A DNA stretch of 5,114 bases from DYGX01 sp035325905 (GCA_035325905.1 DAOKYY010000152.1:1-5114); one strand, 5' to 3'; counted from the first letter of the stretch, positions 1 through 5,114 are shown. The notes: a model not told the origin generated them from the letters alone. Made by a program: numbers and translations.

Positions 1-1856
1 GTCGCCTCGATGGTGTACGTCCCCGGCCCGCTGAGCGCGAACTCCAGCACGGCGTCGCGCGCGCTGAACCCGTCCGGCGCCAGCGATCCCACATCGTCAT
101 TCACCGCCAGCGCGCGCTGGTCGCGCCCCAGCAGGCGGACCACCGGGTCCAATTCGCCCTGGCCGCTGGCGTCCCGCATGGTGACGCGGACGCGATCTCC
201 GGCCTGCGCCTCGAAGGTGTACGTGTGCGCCGGATAGCGGTTGTTCAGCGCGCCGCGCACCGTCTGCCCGTAGCCAATCGCGCCGCCGCCCGCCGCCGGG
301 TCCACCGCGAAAGCGGCATCGGACGCGCCGATCTCGCTCGCGAGCGCCTCGCTCGCCAGCGGCAGGACGCCGTCGCCCCGAAAGCTGAACGCCTGGACCT
401 GCGAGAAGCCGGTCGCCGGATTCGTCTCGGTCACGTAGACCGTTCCGTCCGGCCCGACGACCAGCCCCGCCGGGCGCAGGTACTCGCCGTGCAGGAACTC
501 GCCGCCGCGCGCCGCGTCGTAAGGAAAGCCGAACAGGTCGAGCAGCTTGCCGCCGACGCTGAACTCCGCGAAGCCGTAGCCGTCCAGCCCCGGCGCGGCC
601 AGCGCCAGGATCACGTTGTCGTCGGGCGCGATCGCGATGTCGAGCGGCGTCAAGCCCTGCAAGACTTCCTCGGCCAGGTTAACCACCAACGGCTCGCCGT
701 CGGTGTCGAGGATGTTGAGCGCGCCGCCCGCGCCGGTCAGGAATAGCGCGCCGGTCGAGACGTTGTTGTCGAGGCGGATGTCCACCAGATCGGCGTTGAC
801 TGCGCCAAGATCGACCGTCAGCAGCAGGTTGCCGACCGCGTCGAAGCGATACAGGCGGCGCGCGATCCCCGCGCCGTGCCCCTCGGAGACGGTCCACACG
901 TCGCCGCCGCGTGTCACCGCGATCGTGCGCGGCATCCCCGGCGCGAACTCGCCGTCGGCGTCGCCGCGACGGCCCCAGGCGCGGGCGAAGTTCCCGGCGC
1001 GATCCACGACGGTGATCGCGCCATCCGCCCCTGCCGCGTTGGCGAGATACAGCCGCGTGTCCGGCCCGACGGCAACATCGACGTAATCGGCCTCACCCCA
1101 CGGCCCCATAAAGCTGATCGGCGCGCCGGTCGCCATATTGAGCGCCAGCACGCCACCCGGTCCGGCGGCCAGGTACATCACCTCGAACATGTCGTAGGTG
1201 ATCCCGCCGAACACGACCGCGCGGCCCTCGTCGGACGGCGTCTGGGTGTGCCACAGCACGCCGCCATCGTGCGCGTTTACGGTCGTGACGAGGTCCTGGT
1301 CACGCGCGGGCAGGCGGAATTCCAGCGACTGCGCCAGGGCGTCGAACTGCGCGCCCGCGCCGCCATCCCACACGGTTGTCGGCGCCAGCCCGCGCACGAT
1401 CGCGATCCGGCCACCGGCCACCGCCAGCAGCGCGACGCGCGTCGTCAGGCCGTCGTCGGGCAGCGCAACCTCGGTCTGGTAGCCGCTGATGGCGTTGCCC
1501 CAGGCGGCGGGCTGCACGCTCGGCGCGGCCCCGCCCTCAGACGCCAGCCGCGCCAGCACGTTCGGGAGCTGGCTGGCATCCGTCACGCCGAGCTGGCTGA
1601 ACGTGCCGAACAGCAGGCGCAGCACCAGCCCCTGCGGCACGCCGCCCTCCTGAATGGCGGCGAGGTCCGCCGGAGCGCCCGCGATCACGCGCTCGTCGCT
1701 GGCGCTGACCTCCCACCCGGCGGGCAGATCGAAGGCGACGCCAAGCTGCGGGTTGTCGTAGCGCGAGCCTTGCTGCGCCCCCGCAGGCGGCACCAGCGCG
1801 GCCAGCAGCGCGATCAGGCACAACAGCGCCAGAGGGCGGCAGCGGCGAATGGTCAT
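1..1856 (-). CDS. Exported PsbP-like / beta-propeller / PPC-domain protein, 3'-truncated by window edge
   Basis: At least 618 residues are encoded, with no stop codon between the ATG at 1856-1854 and the left edge, so the C-terminus is missing. Residues 1-27 form a classical signal peptide: basic start (MTIRRCR), a Leu/Ala-rich core, and a likely cleavage after AGA before QQ. Cys13 lies inside the hydrophobic core without a lipobox, so I do not call a lipoprotein. Residues about 31-183 begin with 'YDNPQLGVAFDLPAGWEV' and end in 'SLEFRLP', the pattern of PsbP/MOG1-like domains. Residues about 190-500 repeat the NHL-type blade pattern 'P-x-G-hydrophobic-x-x-x-PDG-x-hydrophobic-Y-V' (around 258-275, 310-325, 403-420; clearest at 461-475, 'RPAGLVVGPDGTVYVTE'), indicating a beta-propeller. 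From about 530, 'GQTVRGALNN', 'YTFEAQAGDRVRV' and 'GTYTIEA' match a pre-peptidase C-terminal (PPC) beta-sandwich. The protein should act outside the membrane, probably in binding or scaffolding. No catalytic motif is visible. The start is supported by a strong Shine-Dalgarno. Domain assignments are by pattern recognition only. Confidence 0.85.
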   Translation of the reverse strand, partial: MTIRRCRPLALLCLIALLAALVPPAGAQQGSRYDNPQLGVAFDLPAGWEVSASDERVIAGAPADLAAIQEGGVPQGLVLRLLFGTFSQLGVTDASQLPNVLARLASEGGAAPSVQPAAWGNAISGYQTEVALPDDGLTTRVALLAVAGGRIAIVRGLAPTTVWDGGAGAQFDALAQSLEFRLPARDQDLVTTVNAHDGGVLWHTQTPSDEGRAVVFGGITYDMFEVMYLAAGPGGVLALNMATGAPISFMGPWGEADYVDVAVGPDTRLYLANAAGADGAITVVDRAGNFARAWGRRGDADGEFAPGMPRTIAVTRGGDVWTVSEGHGAGIARRLYRFDAVGNLLLTVDLGAVNADLVDIRLDNNVSTGALFLTGAGGALNILDTDGEPLVVNLAEEVLQGLTPLDIAIAPDDNVILALAAPGLDGYGFAEFSVGGKLLDLFGFPYDAARGGEFLHGEYLRPAGLVVGPDGTVYVTETNPATGFSQVQAFSFRGDGVLPLASEALASEIGASDAAFAVDPAAGGGAIGYGQTVRGALNNRYPAHTYTFEAQAGDRVRVTMRDASGQGELDPVVRLLGRDQRALAVNDDVGSLAPDGFSARDAVLEFALSGPGTYTIEA

Positions 1857-1865
1857 TACGTCTTT

Positions 1866-1871
1866 CTCCTT
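1866..1871 (-). promoter_or_regulatory. Ribosome binding site of the exported propeller protein
   Basis: On the minus strand AAGGAG lies 9 nt before the ATG at 1856. It is a near-consensus Shine-Dalgarno and fixes this start, which is also the one that places a signal peptide exactly at the N-terminus. Confidence 0.8.
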
Positions 1872-1901
1872 GCGGCGTTACGGGCCGTCGAAATCGGCGC
1901 G

Positions 1902-1910
1902 ATCATAGCA
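1902..1910 (-). promoter_or_regulatory. Candidate extended -10 promoter for the exported protein gene
   Basis: Read on the minus strand, this is TGCTATGAT: an extended -10 (TGn) joined to TATGAT, five of six matches to the sigma-70 -10 hexamer. No good -35 box lies at 16-18 nt upstream, which is tolerable for extended -10 promoters. Transcription would start near 1895, giving a leader of about 40 nt that carries the AAGGAG ribosome binding site. Prediction by eye only. Confidence 0.45.
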
Positions 1911-2054
1911 TGCGCGTCCAGTTTAACCCATCCCGGCGCGCGGGCGGGCAGGCGTCGGGCGGTCGTCGTGCAGACGCCGGGCGCACGAGCAGAATGCCGA
2001 TAGAGCAAGCGACGCTGTGACTCTGCCTTCGGCTACGGCGTACACAATAATGAA

Positions 2055-2068
2055 TTTTTCATGAAAAA
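2055..2068. repeat. 14-bp perfect AT-rich palindrome, candidate operator
   Basis: TTTTTCATGAAAAA is its own reverse complement with no spacer. It begins 29 nt before the TTGATT hexamer of the promoter driving the 2339 gene, a plausible position for an activator or upstream repressor site. Chance occurrence is less likely in such GC-rich DNA, but A/T runs can also simply be an UP-element-like or curved segment. No cognate regulator is encoded in the window. Confidence 0.4.
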
Positions 2069-2083
2069 CGTCAATAGGGGGGC

Positions 2084-2113
2084 TTGATTGCGGAACAAAT
2101 CTCGGTCTATACT
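2084..2113 (+). promoter_or_regulatory. Candidate sigma-70 promoter for the Cys4 small protein gene
   Basis: TTGATT at 2084-2089 (four of six to TTGACA) is separated by 18 nt from TATACT at 2108-2113 (five of six to TATAAT). Transcription would begin near 2120, leaving an unusually long leader of about 220 nt before the ATG at 2339. The promoter lies inside the AT-rich part of the intergenic region, between two palindromic elements. Assigned by eye; the long leader makes a second, closer promoter possible. Confidence 0.45.
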
Positions 2114-2118
2114 GATAC

Positions 2119-2146
2119 TGTTAAAAAGCCTGGAAATTTCTTAACA
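2119..2146. repeat. Inverted repeat at the predicted transcription start
   Basis: TGTTAA at 2119-2124 is the reverse complement of TTAACA at 2141-2146, with 16 nt between. The interval also contains the 8-bp palindrome GAAATTTC at 2133-2140. Its position directly on and after the predicted start site would suit a repressor operator. The arms are short, so chance is a serious alternative. Confidence 0.25.
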
Positions 2147-2262
2147 ATTGAGCGGCAGCCGAGCGGTCGCGCCTTATGATCGCTGCCCGCCGCGCGCAGG
2201 CGCAGCGCCAGATCCGAGTGTGACCGGCCAGGCAACGGTATCTTTCATCCGACTGTCATCGC

Positions 2263-2279
2263 AATTACCGGCGGTAATT
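2263..2279. repeat. 17-bp palindrome (8-bp arms, 1-nt centre), candidate operator
   Basis: AATTACCG at 2263-2270 and CGGTAATT at 2272-2279 are perfect reverse complements around a single G. The site sits 59 nt before the ATG of the Cys4 protein. Its size and symmetry resemble operators of dimeric helix-turn-helix regulators of TetR or MarR type. It would lie within the long leader if the promoter at 2108-2113 is used, where it could act as a roadblock operator or as a short RNA hairpin. No regulator gene is present nearby to pair with it. Confidence 0.45.
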
Positions 2280-2324
2280 CTGAAGCCGCAACCCGGCGCC
2301 CGGCGCGGGACCGGCGATTATGAA

Positions 2325-2329
2325 AAGGA
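2325..2329 (+). promoter_or_regulatory. Ribosome binding site of the Cys4 small protein
   Basis: AAGGA ends 9 nt before the ATG at 2339. It supports this start over the in-frame ATG at 2360, which lacks a comparable site. Confidence 0.65.
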
Positions 2330-2338
2330 TCGGACTGG

Positions 2339-2701
2339 ATGTACACCAAGAATGAGCTGATGTTTCCCCAGTACGTTATCCCGCACCTGCGCGAGGCGCG
2401 GGGCCATTCGTGGCAACGCCTGATCGACCGCGTGCTTTCTTTGCCTGAGACACACGAAGAAGTGCTGGCGTTCATGCTGACCATGATCCGCCTCAACGGC
2501 TGCCTGCCCTGCGAGACGGACAGCTACCGCGCGATGCGCGGCTGCGCCATGTGCTCGTTGCAGACGCTGCGCCGCTACAAGGGCAGCGACGACGACTTGC
2601 TCACCACCTATGCCGAGGCGCTGGAGGATGTCCGGCGCTATCTGGGCAAGCCGCAGCCGGTCTACGCGGTGCTTCGCCCCAGCCTGGCTCAGACCGTATA
2701 A
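2339..2701 (+). CDS. Small conserved-looking protein with a C-X2-C-X10-C-X2-C cluster, function unknown
   Basis: The protein has 120 residues and is predicted cytosolic: no signal peptide or membrane segment. The N-terminal part (residues 6-50) looks alpha-helical. It is followed by 'RLNGCLPCETDSYRAMRGC' and a second pair, giving Cys55, Cys58, Cys69 and Cys72 as two CxxC motifs ten residues apart. A further helical stretch runs from about 84 to 102. Four cysteines so arranged suit a structural zinc site, an iron-sulfur centre or a redox pair. The helix leading into 'NGC-x-x-C' also recalls AhpD/carboxymuconolactone decarboxylase-like proteins. However, their E-X11-C-X2-C-X3-H signature is not met: the spacing from Glu41 to Cys55 is 13 and no His follows. 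I do not recognise a named family. It is preceded by a long regulated-looking leader, faces away from the exported protein gene, and has no obvious terminator after it. Confidence 0.85.
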   Translation: MYTKNELMFPQYVIPHLREARGHSWQRLIDRVLSLPETHEEVLAFMLTMIRLNGCLPCETDSYRAMRGCAMCSLQTLRRYKGSDDDLLTTYAEALEDVRRYLGKPQPVYAVLRPSLAQTV

Positions 2702-2702
2702 T
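2697..2702 (+). promoter_or_regulatory. Perfect TATAAT overlapping the stop codon of the Cys4 gene
   Basis: A consensus -10 hexamer spans the TAA stop at 2699-2701. The best -35 at 17-18 nt is poor (TTCGCC at 2673-2678, three of six). If active, it would start transcription near 2709 and feed the gene at 2866. The exact hexamer is notable in GC-rich DNA, but it may be a coincidence of Val-stop codons. Confidence 0.3.
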
Positions 2703-2713
2703 TCTGTCGCAGT

Positions 2714-2741
2714 TTGTCATAATCCGCGTTACAATTACATT
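2714..2741 (+). promoter_or_regulatory. Candidate promoter for the pseudo-kinase-like gene
   Basis: TTGTCA at 2714-2719 (five of six to the -35 consensus) is followed after 16 nt by TACATT at 2736-2741 (four of six to the -10). An alternative -10, TACAAT at 2730-2735, is closer to consensus but badly spaced. The rest of the 2702-2865 gap holds no gene I can support. Confidence 0.35.
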
Positions 2742-2865
2742 GAGACAGGTTCGTGGACGCGGTCGTCAGAACCGTGGCCGTGCGTCTGCCGCGCGACGGC
2801 GAGCCATCGCCTACGTTGCGCGCTCCATCTCTGCCCGGCCAGTAAGATTGTCGCTGAGCGCCGCC

Positions 2866-3855
2866 ATGCAAATTCGCCCGGATTCCAGCGCGCCACCTCT
2901 CTCCCGGACGCCTCCCACGTCATATCATGGCTTGCATTGGGACAGCATCAACCGGGTCAAGGATTACCTCTACCGCCAGCTCGTGCCGGTGCTCGACGAC
3001 GCGCTGGCGCGGATGGAGGCCGCCGAGCGCGGCGAAACCGGGCGCGCACGGTCCGCGCTGGCGCCGGTCACGCATCGGCTGGAAATGGCGCGCAATACGC
3101 TGGCGGCGTGGTCCGCGCTGATCACGGTCGAGAGCGGCGGGCTGGTGCCCAGCGGCAAGCGCCTCCCGCTCGCCGCGCCCATGCTGCCCGCCTGGCTGAC
3201 GGAGCAAATTCGCAGCCGGACGACGCTCACGCTGGACTACAAGCGCCCGGTCTTCGCGCATCCCGAAGTGCTGTTTGAAAGCCTTCTGCTGCTCAGCCAG
3301 GTTGGCGAGGACATCGGCGCGCTGCTCCAGATCACGCTGGCGGACGCGGTCGAGACGCCGCGTGGAGTCTGGCTGCGCGCGGTGTTCGTGCCGCCAGTGC
3401 GCGGCGCGTACAGCGGCATGAGCACGCTGTTGAACGCGCTGAACGCGCGCCGTGACGCCGGAGACGCCGCGTTTCGCTTGCAGGTGGTCGGCAGTCTGAT
3501 GAAGATCAACGATGCGCGGCTGGTTCTGCAAAACAATCGCAAGACCGGCGAGCAGGCGCTGGCGGCGCTGCTGCCGACGCTGACCACCGACGACCTGCGC
3601 GAGGCGCACAGCGAGGCCCGCCGCCCGCCGCTGCGCTTCGCCGAGCGCGAGCAATCGCCCCCGCCGGCCGGCTCCACCGGGCCGCTGACCCCCTTCCGCC
3701 TGGAAGACTCCCCGGAAGAACCGCCGGCCGGGCCGGTACCGGCCTTTCCGCCTGGCGCGCTGGAATCCTGGCTTGATCAGGGCGAGGAAGCGCCCGAGTC
3801 CCCGGACGGCGCGGCGCCACCCGCTGCCGGCACGCCTCCGCCGCCTGAATCGTAA
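2866..3855 (+). CDS. Degenerate histidine-kinase-like protein with Pro/Glu-rich tail
   Basis: The protein has 329 residues and no signal peptide or membrane segment. Residues 25-57 and 64-92 read as two long helices. The second ends '...AWSALITVESGG', like the end of a kinase dimerisation (DHp) hairpin ('LL-x-L-x-RIESG'). Residues about 107-240 follow the order of an HATPase_c fold: 'RTTLTLDYKRPVFAHPEVLFESLLLL' where kinases have the strand and N-box helix, then a beta pair (153-175), and finally 'RLQVVGSLMKINDARLVLQN' to 'GEQALAALLP', the usual last helix, strands and 'LP' ending. The key features are absent: no Asn-rich N-box, no D-x-G-x-G, no G-x-G-x-G loop, and no H-E/D-x-x-P phosphoacceptor (His24 and His70 are the only His nearby). 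Residues about 250-329 are rich in Pro, Glu and Gly, likely disordered. The ATG at 2866 is preferred, but its ribosome binding site is weak; an in-frame TTG at 2848 is possible. The kinase relationship is inference from pattern, not a database result. A strong terminator follows. Confidence 0.75.
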   Translation: MQIRPDSSAPPLSRTPPTSYHGLHWDSINRVKDYLYRQLVPVLDDALARMEAAERGETGRARSALAPVTHRLEMARNTLAAWSALITVESGGLVPSGKRLPLAAPMLPAWLTEQIRSRTTLTLDYKRPVFAHPEVLFESLLLLSQVGEDIGALLQITLADAVETPRGVWLRAVFVPPVRGAYSGMSTLLNALNARRDAGDAAFRLQVVGSLMKINDARLVLQNNRKTGEQALAALLPTLTTDDLREAHSEARRPPLRFAEREQSPPPAGSTGPLTPFRLEDSPEEPPAGPVPAFPPGALESWLDQGEEAPESPDGAAPPAAGTPPPPES

Positions 3856-3862
3856 CCCAATG

Positions 3863-3886
3863 GCCCCCGGCGACGGGGGCTTTTTT
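3863..3886 (+). terminator. Rho-independent terminator
   Basis: GCCCCCG (3863-3869) and CGGGGGC (3874-3880) form a perfect 7-bp G/C stem closed by the GCGA (GNRA-type) tetraloop. Six T follow at 3881-3886. The stem begins 7 nt after the TAA at 3853-3855. It ends the pseudo-kinase-like transcript and separates it from rsmC. Confidence 0.93.
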
Positions 3887-3909
3887 CGTCCCGGCGGCGC
3901 CGGACGCGC

Positions 3910-3915
3910 TATACT
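3910..3915 (+). promoter_or_regulatory. Candidate -10 element for rsmC
   Basis: TATACT matches the -10 consensus at five of six positions and equals the hexamer at 2108-2113. It lies between the terminator and rsmC and would give a leader of about 43 nt. No convincing -35 box is found; TTCGTC at 3885-3890 is weak and 19 nt away. Because the terminator isolates rsmC, a promoter is expected in this 78-nt stretch. Confidence 0.4.
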
Positions 3916-3953
3916 GCTCGGACGGAACCCCCGACTTGACTTCTTGCGGCTGC

Positions 3954-3958
3954 GGGAG
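3954..3958 (+). promoter_or_regulatory. Ribosome binding site of rsmC
   Basis: GGGAG lies 6 nt before the ATG at 3965 and supports that start. Extending the frame upstream would cross the terminator and the end of the preceding gene. Confidence 0.7.
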
Positions 3959-3964
3959 CGTGCC

Positions 3965-5047
3965 ATGCGATCCAAGCTTTCGGCGACGGCGACACTCTTT
4001 ACGGGGATGGTGACTCTGCAGCAGGGGCAGCGCGTTCTGCTGCTGAACAGCGATGATCCCGCGCTGGCCCGCTGGGTGGTGGAGTCGGTCGCGCCTAGCG
4101 GACAAGTGATCGCGCTGCACAGCTCGCACCGCGCCCTCGACGCGCTGGCGCGCGTGCCGGGGCTGGAGACCGCCGATACCGTCTACCCGGACCCGGCGCA
4201 GCACAGCCCGGCGGACGGGGCGCTACTGGAGTTCCCGAAAGGCCGTGAAGCGACTCGCGCCTGGCTGTGGACCGCCGCGCAGTCGGTGCGGCCGGGCGGG
4301 TGGCTGTACCTGGCCGGGGCCAACGCCGCCGGGGCGAAATCCGCCATCAAGGACGCCGAGGCGCTGCTCGGATCGGCGCCGGTGCTGGGGCACAAAGGCG
4401 GGCACCGGCTGGCGCTCGCCACGCGGCCCGACGCGCTGAGCCTGCCGCCCGCCTGGGGCGAGACGCGTCCCTGGGAGCCGCGCATCCTGACGCTGACTCA
4501 CGCCGGACACGCGTACCCGGTGATGACCATGCCAGGGCTGTTTAGCTGGAACGAGCTGGACGATGGGACCGCCCTGCTGCTCGATACGCTGGCGGCAGGC
4601 GAGGTGCGCGCCGGGATGGACGCGCTCGACGTGGGGTGCGGATACGGGATCGTCGGGCTGGCCGCCGGGCGCGCCGGGGCGCAGGTCACGCTGATTGACG
4701 ACGATCTGCGCGCGGTGCGCTGCGCCCGCGAGAGCGTCCGCCTCAACGGGCTGGACGATCGCTGCGCCGTCCTGGCTGGGGATGTGACCGGGGGCATCGG
4801 CAACCGGCGCTTTGACCTGGTCCTCTCGAACCCGCCCTTCCATCAGAGGACCGATGTGGCGACCGGCACCGCGCTTCAGATTGTGCGCGAGGCGCACGCC
4901 GTGCTGCGCCCTGGCGGGCGGCTGCTGGTCGTCGCCAACCGCTTCCTGCCCTACGACCGGCCGATCGCGGAGGTGTTTGGCGCGGCGCGCGTCGTGGCGG
5001 AGACAAGCCGCTTCTACGTGCTGGAGGGCGTGCGCACCGGGGCGTGA
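3965..5047 (+). CDS. rsmC: RsmC-type 16S rRNA (guanine-N2) methyltransferase
   Basis: The 360-residue protein has the two-domain build of RsmC (E. coli RsmC is about 343 residues). RsmC transfers a methyl group from S-adenosylmethionine to N2 of G1207 in 16S rRNA of the small ribosomal subunit. The N-terminal domain (about 10-160) is a methyltransferase-like fold without a SAM-binding glycine motif; it keeps family features such as 'GGWLYLAGANAAGAKSAIKD'. A linker carries 'PGLFSWNELDDG' (190-201), the RsmC 'PGVFSRDGLDxG' signature. The catalytic domain shows motif I 'LDVGCGYG' (221-228), an acidic residue after strand 2 (Asp245), the 'SNPPFH' catalytic motif (288-293), 'LRPGGRLLVVANRFLPY' ending at 330, and a C-terminal 'ETSRFYVLEG' like E. 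coli 'QTGRFKVYRA'. All expected active-site motifs are present. RlmG (23S rRNA) is the main alternative. The target base in this organism is inferred. It is a separate transcription unit behind a strong terminator. Confidence 0.92.
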   Translation: MRSKLSATATLFTGMVTLQQGQRVLLLNSDDPALARWVVESVAPSGQVIALHSSHRALDALARVPGLETADTVYPDPAQHSPADGALLEFPKGREATRAWLWTAAQSVRPGGWLYLAGANAAGAKSAIKDAEALLGSAPVLGHKGGHRLALATRPDALSLPPAWGETRPWEPRILTLTHAGHAYPVMTMPGLFSWNELDDGTALLLDTLAAGEVRAGMDALDVGCGYGIVGLAAGRAGAQVTLIDDDLRAVRCARESVRLNGLDDRCAVLAGDVTGGIGNRRFDLVLSNPPFHQRTDVATGTALQIVREAHAVLRPGGRLLVVANRFLPYDRPIAEVFGAARVVAETSRFYVLEGVRTGA

Positions 5048-5049
5048 GT

Positions 5050-5061
5050 CCGGCGCGCCGG
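5050..5061. repeat. 12-bp GC palindrome after rsmC
   Basis: CCGGCGCGCCGG is a perfect palindrome starting 3 nt after the stop codon of rsmC. No T-run follows and no loop is available without opening the centre, so it is not a typical intrinsic terminator. The remaining bases to 5114 hold no gene I can identify. Confidence 0.4.
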
Positions 5062-5114
5062 TGGGCGGAAGCAGCCCGTTTGCGCTAACCTTTGGGTGAC
5101 ACAAGCAGCGATTA

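Larger units (their letters stand above)
1857..2338. other. Divergent intergenic region, 482 nt, no supported gene
   Basis: This region separates two divergently transcribed genes. The half next to the minus-strand gene (1857-2035) is GC-rich. It carries nested inverted repeats: CCCGGCG at 1932-1938 with CGCCGGG at 1975-1981, and inside them GGCGTC at 1951-1956 with GACGCC at 1973-1978. These could fold, but no T-run follows. The stretch from about 2040 to 2150 is sharply AT-rich against the surrounding DNA and holds a 14-bp palindrome and the best promoter for the plus-strand gene. The stretch 2150-2338 is again GC-rich except for a 17-bp palindrome at 2263-2279. The longest candidate reading frame, TTG-started at 2148, has no convincing ribosome binding site or protein-like sequence. 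I see no tRNA or recognisable riboswitch. Confidence 0.6.

Noticed and set aside
876..2003. 375-codon plus-strand open frame across the exported protein gene
   Set aside because: It is Arg/Ala/Gln-rich with no domain pattern and crosses the real gene's start and the intergenic region. The minus-strand frame has a signal peptide, ribosome binding site and coherent domains.
2061..2087. Eight-codon ATG frame that could be a leader peptide
   Set aside because: It lies upstream of the predicted promoter, has no ribosome binding site, and its ATG is simply the centre of the palindrome.
2148..2360. 70-codon TTG-started frame upstream of and overlapping the Cys4 gene
   Set aside because: There is no clear Shine-Dalgarno and the translated sequence is not protein-like. 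It overlaps the better-supported start at 2339 by 22 nt.
2339..2701. AhpD/carboxymuconolactone decarboxylase assignment for the Cys4 protein
   Set aside because: The E-X11-C-X2-C-X3-H signature fails: the Glu spacing is wrong and the His is absent. The second CxxC is also not a feature of that family.
2551..2865. N-terminal extension of the pseudo-kinase-like frame
   Set aside because: The extension overlaps the Cys4 gene in another frame and reads as Arg-rich low-quality sequence. Protein-like character begins just after the ATG at 2866.
2920..3975. 351-codon minus-strand open frame opposite the pseudo-kinase-like gene
   Set aside because: Its composition is typical antisense GC-rich sequence (Arg/Gln/Gly runs). 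It also crosses the intrinsic terminator, and the plus-strand protein has better secondary-structure logic.
5050..5061. GC palindrome after rsmC as a terminator
   Set aside because: It has no loop and no T-run after it, unlike the clear terminator at 3863-3886.
4223..5104. 293-codon minus-strand open frame opposite rsmC
   Set aside because: The plus strand encodes clear RsmC motifs over the same bases, so this is a shadow.

Overview
The window is high-GC DNA (about two thirds G+C by eye) with four protein genes. Protein style points to an environmental, non-model bacterium. A Chloroflexota (Anaerolineae-type) origin is my best guess, based on the secreted PsbP-like/beta-propeller/PPC protein and the overall character of the two small hypothetical proteins. 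No rRNA or other taxonomic marker is present, so this remains inference.

Layout: (1) Positions 1-1856, minus strand: the 3'-truncated gene of a large exported protein. It has a signal peptide, a PsbP/MOG1-like domain, an NHL-type beta-propeller and the start of a pre-peptidase C-terminal (PPC) domain, and it runs off the left edge. (2) Positions 1857-2338: a 482-nt divergent intergenic region. It has a candidate promoter for each flanking gene and an AT-rich stretch containing a 14-bp perfect palindrome, followed by a second 17-bp palindrome nearer the plus-strand gene. (3) Positions 2339-2701, plus strand: a 120-residue protein of unknown function with a striking C-X2-C-X10-C-X2-C cluster. 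(4) Positions 2702-2865: a gap with promoter-like hexamers. (5) Positions 2866-3855, plus strand: a 329-residue protein that reads like a decayed histidine kinase core (two helices plus an HATPase-like fold without its catalytic motifs) with a Pro/Glu-rich tail. It is closed by a strong intrinsic terminator. (6) Positions 3965-5047, plus strand: a complete RsmC-type 16S rRNA guanine-N2 methyltransferase. The last 67 bases hold no gene.

The plus-strand genes look like separate transcription units rather than one operon. Gaps are 164 and 109 nt, each with promoter-like sequence, and a terminator lies before rsmC. No CRISPR array, tRNA, rRNA, insertion sequence or phage gene is visible. No multi-gene novel system is evident. 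The items most worth a second look are the Cys4 small protein with its palindrome-rich upstream region, and the apparent pseudo-histidine-kinase.
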